5,377 nt of DNA. Source: Pseudomonadota bacterium (GTDB taxonomy: Bacteria; Pseudomonadota; Gammaproteobacteria; SZUA-229). The notes under the pieces are model-generated. The model ran no database searches. It saw nothing but the letters and a program-made list of their open reading frames with translations, and was not told where the DNA came from. The stretch spans positions 1 to 5,377 of the forward strand of contig JADFWE010000253.1 of assembly GCA_015222915.1 (NCBI GenBank). The letters are read 5' to 3'. Below, piece by piece: positions 1-5,377 of the stretch (position 1 is the stretch's first letter; every line of letters begins with the position of its first letter). Position numbers and translations under genes: made by a program.

Positions 1-65
1 CCACCGCCGATGATCAACACATCAACAGAAACTTCAGTGGTGTTTTTATTTTCTGTTTCGGTCAT
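1..65 (-). CDS. N-terminus of a probable FAD/NAD-binding oxidoreductase (partial)
   Basis: Only the first 21 codons are visible; the frame is still open at the left edge. The peptide begins with a polar stretch (MTETENKNTTEVS) and runs straight into VDVLIIGGG, a beta strand followed by the start of a glycine-rich loop, as at the N-terminus of Rossmann-fold FAD- or NAD-binding enzymes. ATG at 63-65 is the only credible start: reading upstream in frame there is no ATG, GTG or TTG before a TGA at 87-89, which lies inside the neighbouring repeat. The Shine-Dalgarno match is weak (AGTGA, about 10 bases upstream). The gene follows hldE on the same strand after a 162-bp gap. FAD-dependent glycerol-3-phosphate dehydrogenase and many other flavoproteins start this way, so the family cannot be fixed from this fragment. 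Confidence 0.6.
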   Translation of the reverse strand, partial: MTETENKNTTEVSVDVLIIGG

Positions 66-227
66 TAATTTGATTTCACTGGGTTGTCATCCTGACGCAG
101 GAAGGATCTTGCTTGAAACTTTAATTGATAAATTGCATGCATCTGGCTTTAAAGATCCTTCGGCTACACTTCGTTTCGCTCAGGATGACAGTTGTTTTCT
201 TTCTGCCGACTAATAACTGCCAACTGC
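66..227. other. Intergenic region filled mostly by repeat sequence
   Basis: This 162-bp gap lies between the hldE stop and the start of the next gene. About two thirds of it is the inverted-repeat element at 85-190. The hldE-proximal end is the AACTGCC heptamer block. An open frame of 67 codons on the plus strand (10-213) runs through the repeat, and its peptide (with pieces such as RFAQDD) is what such repeats give when translated, so it is not called a gene. I see no clear sigma-70 promoter for the downstream gene. Confidence 0.7.
85..190. repeat. MITE/REP-like intergenic element with nested inverted repeats
   Basis: The outer ends are an exact 11-bp inverted repeat, TGTCATCCTGA at 85-95 against TCAGGATGACA at 180-190. 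Inside is a second exact 10-bp inverted repeat, GAAGGATCTT at 101-110 against AAGATCCTTC at 152-161. The arms are unequal: 5 bases separate the two blocks on the left and 18 on the right. The roughly 40-bp centre is AT-rich and contains the 8-bp palindrome TGCATGCA (134-141). Read on the minus strand, it opens TGTCATCCTGAGCGAAACGA, a wording I recall as a common dispersed intergenic repeat in many environmental bacteria (recollection, not searched). There is no transposase reading frame and no convincing target-site duplication. A transcript could fold into a long interrupted stem; there is no U-tract after it in the direction of the genes, so it is not a classic intrinsic terminator for hldE. 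Confidence 0.8.
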
Positions 228-233
228 CTACTT
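213..233. repeat. AACTGCC heptamer block overlapping the hldE stop codon
   Basis: Two perfect tandem copies of AACTGCC (215-221 and 222-228) lie directly at the hldE stop. The 21-bp block around them matches 2925-2945, at the end of glnE, at 19 of 21 positions. In both places the complement of CTA in the block is the TAG stop, preceded by an AAG lysine codon. Similarity ends abruptly on both sides. Confidence 0.7.
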
Positions 234-1655
234 CTCTTTTATAGAATCAATGATCTTGGTGGTAGAGATACCATCGACATAGATCAGCACCATCACCTTG
301 CCACCTGCCTCGCGCACGCAATCACCACCGGGGATCTTGTCGACTTCGTTGTCACCGCCTTTGACCAGGATATCCGGCTGCAGATCACAGATCAGCCGCG
401 TTGGTTCGTCTTCAGTGAACGCCACCACCCAGTCGACACAGCGAAGTGCTGCCAGCATCCGCATGCGGTTTTCTACTTTATTTACCGGACGGTCTTCACC
501 TTTCAGGCGACGCACTGTCTCATCGATATTGACAGCGACTAACAGACGATCACCCAGCTCACTCGCCTGCTCGAGGTACGTAACATGCCCGGCATGCAGG
601 ATATCAAAACAGCCATTGGTCATGACGATGGTTTCGCCACGTGCCCGACAACGCTCCAGCAACGGATAGAGATCGGCTTCTTCCAATACACCATGTTCGG
701 TATTAGATGAATTCTGTTCGACTGCATTCTCAAGCTCACGGAGGCTGACACTGGCGGTACCGGACTTGGCCACCACCACGCCCGCTGCCAGGTTAGATAA
801 CACCATGGCTCGTTCCAGGGTAACACCTGCACCCAGTGATGCTGCCAGTGTCGAGATCACAGTATCACCCGCACCGGTCACATCAAAAACTTCTCTCGCC
901 TGAGTCGGTATATGCACCGGGTCATAACCCTGCTGCATCAGACTCATACCATGTTCGCTGCGGGTTACCAGCAGGGCTTCGATATCAAATTTCTGCGCCA
1001 GTTCATCCGCCTTACTCACCAGATCATCTTCTGATTCACAGTGACCTACCACAGCTTCAAATTCAGAGAGGTTAGGCGTGATCAGGCTGGCACCGGAATA
1101 CTTTTCAAAGTCACTGCCTTTAGGATCGACCAGCACGGGAATACCCTGCTCATTACATAGCTCGATCAACCTTCTCACATCACGCAGACTGCCTTTACCG
1201 TAGTCTGAACAAACCACGACATTAAAATCTTTCAGCTGCGCGGCGAATTCTTTTTCCAGAACAGACAGATCACTGCCGATGAAGCCATCCTCAAAATCCA
1301 GCCGCATCAATTGCTGTGAACGGCTCATCACGCGCAACTTTGTTACCGTCGAGTTTTCCGGCATACGAACAAATTTCGGGGTAACACCGACATCTGTCAG
1401 CAGTTTTTCCAGCGTGTTCGCTGCTTCATCGTCGCCACACAAGCCCATCACCGTGCATTTCGCACCCAGGGTAGCGATGTTAAGGGCCACGTTACAGGCA
1501 CCGCCCGCACGTTCTTCATTCTGATTGACATGCACCACGGGCACCGGTGCTTCCGGCGATATCCGCGAAGTACCGCCATGCCAGTACCGGTCCAGCATCA
1601 GGTCACCGACCACGAGCACTCTGGCTGTTTCAAACGAAGGGATATGCATACTCAT
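228..1655 (-). CDS. hldE: Bifunctional heptose-7-phosphate kinase / heptose-1-phosphate adenylyltransferase
   Basis: HldE is a cytoplasmic enzyme that phosphorylates D-glycero-beta-D-manno-heptose 7-phosphate at C1 and later transfers AMP to the heptose 1-phosphate. This gives ADP-heptose for the LPS inner core; the same metabolites are known innate-immune agonists. At 475 residues it is full length (E. coli about 477). Residues 1 to about 315 form a PfkB/ribokinase-type kinase: VGDLMLDRYWHG (17-28), RISPEAPVPVV (31-41), GGACNVALN (51-59), and the anion-hole motif DVTGAGD (258-264) with D264 as expected catalytic base. Residues from about 340 form the nucleotidyltransferase: TNGCFDILHAGH (346-357) with the HxGH signature, then VKGGD (431-435) and GISTTKIID (462-470). 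ATG at 1653-1655 is chosen because an in-frame TGA lies 12 bases upstream; the ribosome site is weak (GAG about 11 bases away). It lies 36 bp after the zinc-finger gene and ends in TAG within a repeat block. Confidence 0.97.
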   Translation of the reverse strand: MSMHIPSFETARVLVVGDLMLDRYWHGGTSRISPEAPVPVVHVNQNEERAGGACNVALNIATLGAKCTVMGLCGDDEAANTLEKLLTDVGVTPKFVRMPENSTVTKLRVMSRSQQLMRLDFEDGFIGSDLSVLEKEFAAQLKDFNVVVCSDYGKGSLRDVRRLIELCNEQGIPVLVDPKGSDFEKYSGASLITPNLSEFEAVVGHCESEDDLVSKADELAQKFDIEALLVTRSEHGMSLMQQGYDPVHIPTQAREVFDVTGAGDTVISTLAASLGAGVTLERAMVLSNLAAGVVVAKSGTASVSLRELENAVEQNSSNTEHGVLEEADLYPLLERCRARGETIVMTNGCFDILHAGHVTYLEQASELGDRLLVAVNIDETVRRLKGEDRPVNKVENRMRMLAALRCVDWVVAFTEDEPTRLICDLQPDILVKGGDNEVDKIPGGDCVREAGGKVMVLIYVDGISTTKIIDSIKEK

Positions 1656-1691
1656 AAGATCAGCTACTCAGAAAGATTTACAGAATGACGA

Positions 1692-1901
1692 CTAGTCGAC
1701 CAGACGATATTCACAGCCACAGTAGGGACACTTCGCCGAACCGGTCACTTCGACGGGGATATAGACCCGCGGGTGGGAGTCCCACAGGCTGCTGCCCGGC
1801 ATCGGGCAGTGGATAGGCAGGATATCGCGTGATACTTCATACAACATAGTATCGTTAGGGATATCCAGGTCTTCTTGTGTTGCTGTATTCGGATTAGGCA
1901 T
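1692..1901 (-). CDS. Small zf-CHCC zinc-finger protein
   Basis: This 69-residue protein has the zf-CHCC pattern, the zinc-finger domain shared with the mitochondrial complex I subunit NDUFS6. The likely ligands are C32 (in HCPMPG), H43 (in SHPRVYIPV), C58 and C61 (in CPYCGCEYRL), spaced C-x10-H-x14-C-x2-C. An extra cysteine, C63, follows the last pair. There is no signal peptide or membrane segment, so it should be cytoplasmic; the first 20 or so residues look flexible. Its biochemical role in bacteria is not settled, and I do not assign one. It sits 15 bp after ilvE and 36 bp before hldE, so it is almost surely cotranscribed with them. Stand-alone proteins of this type beside ilvE and LPS-core genes are, as I recall, common in gammaproteobacteria. 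ATG at 1899-1901 is set by a good ribosome site, and the same frame upstream reaches the ilvE stop. Confidence 0.9.
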   Translation of the reverse strand: MPNPNTATQEDLDIPNDTMLYEVSRDILPIHCPMPGSSLWDSHPRVYIPVEVTGSAKCPYCGCEYRLVD

Positions 1902-1907
1902 AATATT

Positions 1908-1911
1908 TCCT
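1908..1911 (-). promoter_or_regulatory. Ribosome binding site of the zinc-finger gene
   Basis: AGGA on the minus strand, within ACAGGAAATATT, lies 6 bases before the ATG at 1899-1901. It fits entirely in the 15-bp gap after the ilvE stop, which suggests translation of this gene follows termination on ilvE in one transcript. Confidence 0.7.
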
Positions 1912-1916
1912 GTTAT

Positions 1917-2843
1917 TTATTTAACAACCGTCAACCAGTCCTGATGGATATCCAGGCGTCCATGAACCAGGTCAAAATACATGGTCTGCAACTTCTCGGT
2001 AATCGGCCCGCGCGAACCATTACCGATGGCATTATCATCGATCTCACGGATCGGTGTTACTTCAGCGGCTGAACCAGTGAAGAAAACCTCATCAGCCTCA
2101 TACAATTCTTCGATCTTTATGACCCTCTCGACCACATCATAACCCTGTTCTTTTGCCAGCGTCATTATAGTATTACGTGTGATACCGTTCAGCGAAGCCG
2201 TTAATGTCGGGGTATGCAGTACATCATCTTTTACCATGAAGATATTTTCACCGCTGCCCTCGGCAACATTACCTTTGCTGTCCAGCAGCAAGGCTTCATC
2301 ATAACCCTTGCTCATAGCTTCATCCAGCGCCAGCATGGAATTGATATAGTTGCCGTTAGCCTTGGCCAGATACATGCTCGGGTGTGAGTCATTTTTTATA
2401 AACGTCGACTTGCGTATACGGATGCCGTTTTCCAGCGCTTCCTGACCCAGATAAGCGCCCCATTCCCAGGCCGCAACCATCACATGCACTTTCAGGTTAT
2501 CGGCACGCAGACCCATGCCTTCCGAACCATAAAAACACATCGGACGGATATAGGCTGACTCAAGGTTATTATCTTTCACTGAGGCAAGCTGCGCCGCATT
2601 CAATGTTTCCTTATCAAAAGGAATGCTCATATTCATGATGTCTGCTGATTCGAACAGACGATCGGTGTGCGCCTGCAGGCGAAAGATAGCAGCACCCTTT
2701 TCAGTTTTATACGCGCGCAGACCTTCGAACACACCCATACCGTAATGCAGGGTATGTGTTAAAACGTGGATCTTGGCTTCACGCCATTCGACCATTTCAC
2801 CGTCAAACCAGATTACGCCATCTCTATCGGCCATGGTTTGCAT
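1917..2843 (-). CDS. ilvE: Branched-chain amino acid aminotransferase
   Basis: IlvE is the PLP-dependent, fold-type IV (class IV) transaminase that exchanges the amino group of glutamate with the 2-oxo acids of valine, leucine and isoleucine, the last step of their synthesis. At 308 residues it matches the usual length (about 309 in E. coli). Visible family features are DGEMVEW (14-20), HTLHYGMGVFEGLRAY (30-45), the catalytic lysine K161 in LAKANGNYINS (159-169) that should form the Schiff base with PLP, and the EGSGENIF stretch (195-202), whose glutamate is expected to contact the PLP ring nitrogen, followed by SLNGITR (217-223). FFTGSAAEVTPI (254-265) is the typical C-terminal cofactor and substrate loop. 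ATG at 2841-2843 is supported by a strong ribosome site and an in-frame TAG 9 bases upstream; M4 is a poorer alternative. I see no leader peptide or attenuator of the classical ilv kind. The stop is TAA, 15 bp before the zinc-finger gene. Confidence 0.97.
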   Translation of the reverse strand: MQTMADRDGVIWFDGEMVEWREAKIHVLTHTLHYGMGVFEGLRAYKTEKGAAIFRLQAHTDRLFESADIMNMSIPFDKETLNAAQLASVKDNNLESAYIRPMCFYGSEGMGLRADNLKVHVMVAAWEWGAYLGQEALENGIRIRKSTFIKNDSHPSMYLAKANGNYINSMLALDEAMSKGYDEALLLDSKGNVAEGSGENIFMVKDDVLHTPTLTASLNGITRNTIMTLAKEQGYDVVERVIKIEELYEADEVFFTGSAAEVTPIREIDDNAIGNGSRGPITEKLQTMYFDLVHGRLDIHQDWLTVVK

Positions 2844-2849
2844 AAACTT

Positions 2850-2854
2850 CTCCT
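2850..2854 (-). promoter_or_regulatory. Ribosome binding site of ilvE
   Basis: AGGAG on the minus strand (in GTAGGAGAAGTTTATG) lies 6 bases before the ATG at 2841-2843. It settles the start in favour of this ATG rather than the methionine codon three residues downstream. Confidence 0.8.
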
Positions 2855-2890
2855 ACTATCTCTCTAAAACAAAAATCAAAATATTTTCAC

Positions 2891-2915
2891 CGCAGAGGCG
2901 CAGAGGCCACTGAGG
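2891..2915. repeat. Short CGCAGAGG tandem repeat between glnE and ilvE
   Basis: Two perfect adjacent copies of CGCAGAGG (2891-2898 and 2899-2906) are followed by a degenerate unit CCACTGAGG (2907-2915). With its flank TTCAC it resembles a short sequence of the type CCTCTGCGCCTCTGCGGTG that I recall from intergenic regions of many unrelated environmental genomes (recollection, not searched). It sits in the 96-bp gap between the glnE stop and the ilvE start. I see no open frame here and no clear sigma-70 promoter for ilvE in this gap. Confidence 0.65.
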
Positions 2916-2924
2916 TTTTTACCT

Positions 2925-2945
2925 ATAACTGCAAACTGTCTACTT
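2925..2945. repeat. Degenerate AACTGCC heptamer block overlapping the glnE stop codon
   Basis: This is a second copy of the 21-bp block at 213-233, with 2 mismatches. Its two heptamer units have decayed to AACTGCA (2927-2933) and AACTGTC (2934-2940). As at hldE, the block contributes the TAG stop (complement of CTA at 2940-2942) and the AAG codon before it. Confidence 0.65.
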
Positions 2946-5377
2946 GAAACTCTCTTTATCTGGCATCAAGCGCTGCCAGACAGCAATCACATTACCCCGA
3001 TGCAATGGCACCGTTGTTTCATCAGCTTCACATTGTAGATTCTGCCAGTTCTTCAGCTTGCGAAAATACCGGTAGGCATCTGCGATTTCTTCGGCCTCTT
3101 CAAGGCCGAACCAGCCAACCTTCGTCAACTCATTTATCAGTTCCAGGGTCGCCGTGTGCTTTATGCAGTCAGCATTCTTCTCGGCGTGGATCAGTACGCC
3201 CGCCTGGGTCATAAATTCGATATCCACCAGACCGCCAGCATCCTGCTTCACATTAAAACCAGACGCCCTGGAATTTGAGGCACTGCTCAGGTGTTTGCGC
3301 ATTTTTTCACGCATCTTCGCTACTTCTTGAAGCAGCGAGTCAGTGTCACGATGCTGTCGCAGCACCGAACTTCTGATTCTATCAAATTCCTGCTCTATCA
3401 GGGCATTTCCCCGAACGTTTTCCTTCGAATTTTCGACCACAAATCGTGCCCTGATCAACGCCTGATGCTCCCAGGCCCAGGCTTTTTCCCGCTGGTAACG
3501 CTCAAAAGCAGAAACACTGCTCACCATAAGACCGGACTGACCATTCGGCCGCAGCCGGGTGTCGGCATCATACAACATGCCGGAGTAGGTTCGGGTGTTG
3601 AGAAAATGGATGACGCGCTGGGCGACACGGGCGAAGAAACTTTGATTATCGATACTTCTTTCGCCGTCAGTATACTGTCTCTGACCACTGCTGTTGTGTA
3701 AAAAGATGATATCAAGATCCGAACCGTAACCCAGCTCATTGCCCCCCATCTTGCCATAGGCCACGATGGACATGGACGGCTGGAATGCTTTGTTATCGAT
3801 GATACAGGCCGGTTCGCCATATCGCTTAACCATCGCCTGCCACGAAAAGTCGAGGATCGTTTCTAACAGCACATCGGCCAGTTCAGTGAGACGGTCGGAT
3901 ACTTTCTCCACCGGTTCCTCATAGAAAACGTCCAGCATGGCGATGGTGAACACGGTCTGCCGCTTGAACTGCCGCATCCTGTCCATCTGCTGCTCGAGAT
4001 CGGCATCTGTATCTTCACTATCGGCAGCGATGCGCTCCAGCTCCAGCGCCAGCAGCTTCCTTATGTCGTACTGCCGCTGAAAATCTTCTGCCGTACTCAT
4101 CAGACTGTCCAGCAATATCGGGTATTTCAGCAGGCGCTCGGTAAACCACTCGCTGGTCGAGCACAGGGTCAGCATCTGTAATTGCATCACTGGATATTCA
4201 CTGAGCAGGCTGATGTACACTTTGCGCCCGGCCAGTGCCCTGATGATCCGGCACACCCGATCCAGCAGCTCGACCTGACCAGGGTAACCGGAAATTTTTC
4301 TCAACAGCGAATCCATCAGGCGCGCCAGTAAACGTGCCGTATCAGCCGTCAGATGTTTTACCACTGAACTGCGCCGCAGATCGATGAGCAGTTCGACGAT
4401 CTCATCTGGCCGGTCATATCCTGCAGCCACGAGATACTCATCGAGCCCGGATCTCAGCTCATCATCTGCATCCGGCTCCGCCCAGAACAGTGCGAAAGCC
4501 GTAACGGCAAGATCTTTATCCTGTTTTTCATGTGCGATGAGATTATGAAAAACCGCATCGACCTCAGCCTGGTGAGATGAAAGCTGCGCCAGCAATTGCT
4601 CCCAGTCATCTATCTTCATCGCGACACATAGACGCTGCTGGGTCACCTCGTCACCGGGTAGCGTATGGGTCTGCATGTCGCGCATCATCTGCAGACGGTT
4701 CTCCAGCCTTCGTAAAAACCAGTAGGCTTCGATCAGCTTATCCACATCCGCTTTCTGCAGATAGTCTTTCTCAGCCAGAAGCCTCAGTACCGCGATCAGA
4801 CTACGCTGCCGCAGCTCCGGCTCTCTGCCGGCCCGTATCAGCTGCAGCGTCTGCCCGATGAATTCTATCTCGCGGATACCACCGCGCCCGAGCTTGATAT
4901 TGTTCTTCATGCCCTTGCGCTGCATCTGTGCGCTGATCATCGCTTTCATCTCACGGATAGAATCCAGCATGCCGAAATCGAGATATCGCCGGTAGACAAA
5001 AGGCGTCAGCATCGACTGCAGGTATTTTTTATCGCTGTCACGCCCTGTGATAAGCCTGGCTTTGATCATGGCATAACGTTCCCAGTCGCGCCCCTGCAGC
5101 TGATAATACTGCTCGACCCCTGAAAAACTCATGGCCAGCGGACCGCTCTCACCAAAAGGCCGCAGACGTGTATCGACCCGGTAGACAAAGCCGTCCACCG
5201 TCACTTCATCCAGCACTTTTACCAGCTTACGGATGACCGCCAGATAGAATTCATAATGAGACTTTTTTCGCGGACCGGGGGTTTCACCCTCTTCAGCAAA
5301 GGTGAAGATCAGATCGATATCCGAAGAAAAGTTAAGTTCACCTCCACCCATCTTACCCATGGCGAAGGTCAGTAACG
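2940..5377 (-). CDS. glnE: Glutamine synthetase adenylyltransferase / adenylyl-removase (5' end missing)
   Basis: GlnE adenylylates glutamine synthetase (lowering its activity) when glutamine is high and removes the AMP when nitrogen is scarce, under the control of PII. Of an expected 950 or so residues, the last 811 are visible; about 140-170 lie beyond the right edge, so the Met codon at 5358-5360 is internal and not the start. In visible numbering, the N-terminal adenylyl-removase half has GKMGGGELNFSSDID (7-21) with the metal-binding D19 and D21, DTRLRPFGESG (68-78) and GRGGIREIEF (163-172). The C-terminal adenylyltransferase half repeats this set: GKMGGNELGYGSDLD (541-555) with D553 and D555, DADTRLRPNGQSG (603-615) and DAGGLVDIEF (712-721). 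Both nucleotidyltransferase centres look intact, with a helical linker between them. The gene ends in TAG inside a repeat block, 96 bp before ilvE. A glnE-ilvE or glnE-hldE neighbourhood is well known in gammaproteobacteria. Confidence 0.97.
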   Translation of the reverse strand, partial: LLTFAMGKMGGGELNFSSDIDLIFTFAEEGETPGPRKKSHYEFYLAVIRKLVKVLDEVTVDGFVYRVDTRLRPFGESGPLAMSFSGVEQYYQLQGRDWERYAMIKARLITGRDSDKKYLQSMLTPFVYRRYLDFGMLDSIREMKAMISAQMQRKGMKNNIKLGRGGIREIEFIGQTLQLIRAGREPELRQRSLIAVLRLLAEKDYLQKADVDKLIEAYWFLRRLENRLQMMRDMQTHTLPGDEVTQQRLCVAMKIDDWEQLLAQLSSHQAEVDAVFHNLIAHEKQDKDLAVTAFALFWAEPDADDELRSGLDEYLVAAGYDRPDEIVELLIDLRRSSVVKHLTADTARLLARLMDSLLRKISGYPGQVELLDRVCRIIRALAGRKVYISLLSEYPVMQLQMLTLCSTSEWFTERLLKYPILLDSLMSTAEDFQRQYDIRKLLALELERIAADSEDTDADLEQQMDRMRQFKRQTVFTIAMLDVFYEEPVEKVSDRLTELADVLLETILDFSWQAMVKRYGEPACIIDNKAFQPSMSIVAYGKMGGNELGYGSDLDIIFLHNSSGQRQYTDGERSIDNQSFFARVAQRVIHFLNTRTYSGMLYDADTRLRPNGQSGLMVSSVSAFERYQREKAWAWEHQALIRARFVVENSKENVRGNALIEQEFDRIRSSVLRQHRDTDSLLQEVAKMREKMRKHLSSASNSRASGFNVKQDAGGLVDIEFMTQAGVLIHAEKNADCIKHTATLELINELTKVGWFGLEEAEEIADAYRYFRKLKNWQNLQCEADETTVPLHRGNVIAVWQRLMPDKESFK

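Noticed and set aside
10..213. 67-codon plus-strand open frame
   Set aside because: It runs through the inverted-repeat element and the antisense of the oxidoreductase start; it lacks a ribosome site and its peptide is the usual product of translating such repeats.
192..669. Plus-strand open frames of 116 and 123 codons antisense to hldE
   Set aside because: They lie opposite a gene with complete catalytic motifs, have low-complexity shadow-like peptides and no recognisable domain.
1658..1690. Possible degenerate copy of the inverted-repeat element in the gap between the zinc-finger gene and hldE
   Set aside because: CAGAATGAC at 1681-1689 matches CAGGATGAC of the element at 8 of 9 bases and a GATC lies nearby, but there is no second arm or further alignment; chance similarity is enough to explain it.
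2844..2939. An ilv-type attenuator or promoter upstream of ilvE
   Set aside because: There is no leader peptide rich in Ile/Val/Leu codons, no terminator with a U-run and no convincing -35/-10 pair; repeat sequence accounts for the middle of the gap.
3291..3701. 136-codon plus-strand open frame antisense to glnE
   Set aside because: The opposite strand carries the conserved adenylyltransferase domain; this frame has no recognisable family features.
4577..4861. 94-codon plus-strand open frame rich in Ala, Ser, Arg and Pro
   Set aside because: Composition is that expected from the antisense of a coding frame of moderate GC; no motif or start signal supports it.
5358..5360. Met codon as the start of glnE
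   Set aside because: The frame continues to the right edge as LLTFA before this Met, and the following GKMGGGELNFSSDID motif lies well inside GlnE proteins, so this is an internal residue of a gene truncated by the window.

Overview
The window reads as a stretch of ordinary chromosome from a Gram-negative, LPS-making gammaproteobacterium, probably an environmental lineage. The evidence is a GlnE, an IlvE and a fused HldE that all resemble the gammaproteobacterial forms, and a gene order that combines two known ones: glnE next to hldE as in E. coli, and glnE followed by ilvE as in Pseudomonas. No species can be named from the sequence alone.

All genes lie on the minus strand and are transcribed from right to left: glnE (bifunctional glutamine synthetase adenylyltransferase/adenylyl-removase, 5' end beyond the right edge), ilvE (branched-chain aminotransferase), a 69-residue zf-CHCC zinc-finger protein, hldE (heptose-7-phosphate kinase / heptose-1-phosphate adenylyltransferase), and the first 21 codons of a probable dinucleotide-binding oxidoreductase that runs off the left edge. 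ilvE, the zinc-finger gene and hldE are packed tightly (15 and 36 bp gaps) and probably form one transcription unit, perhaps together with glnE. By function the cluster joins nitrogen-status signalling (GlnE controls glutamine synthetase), glutamate-dependent branched-chain amino acid synthesis (IlvE) and LPS inner-core precursor supply (HldE).

The only non-housekeeping material is in the two wider gaps. The 162-bp gap after hldE holds a 106-bp element bounded by an exact 11-bp inverted repeat with a second exact 10-bp inverted repeat inside it (a MITE- or REP-like intergenic repeat). The 96-bp gap after glnE holds a short CGCAGAGG tandem repeat. Both gaps begin with a related 21-bp block (19 of 21 bases identical) built on the heptamer AACTGCC, and this block supplies the TAG stop codon of both hldE and glnE. 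I see no CRISPR, tRNA, rRNA, phage, toxin or defence gene, and no evidence of an undescribed multi-gene system. The interest here is in the small dispersed repeats and how they sit against stop codons.
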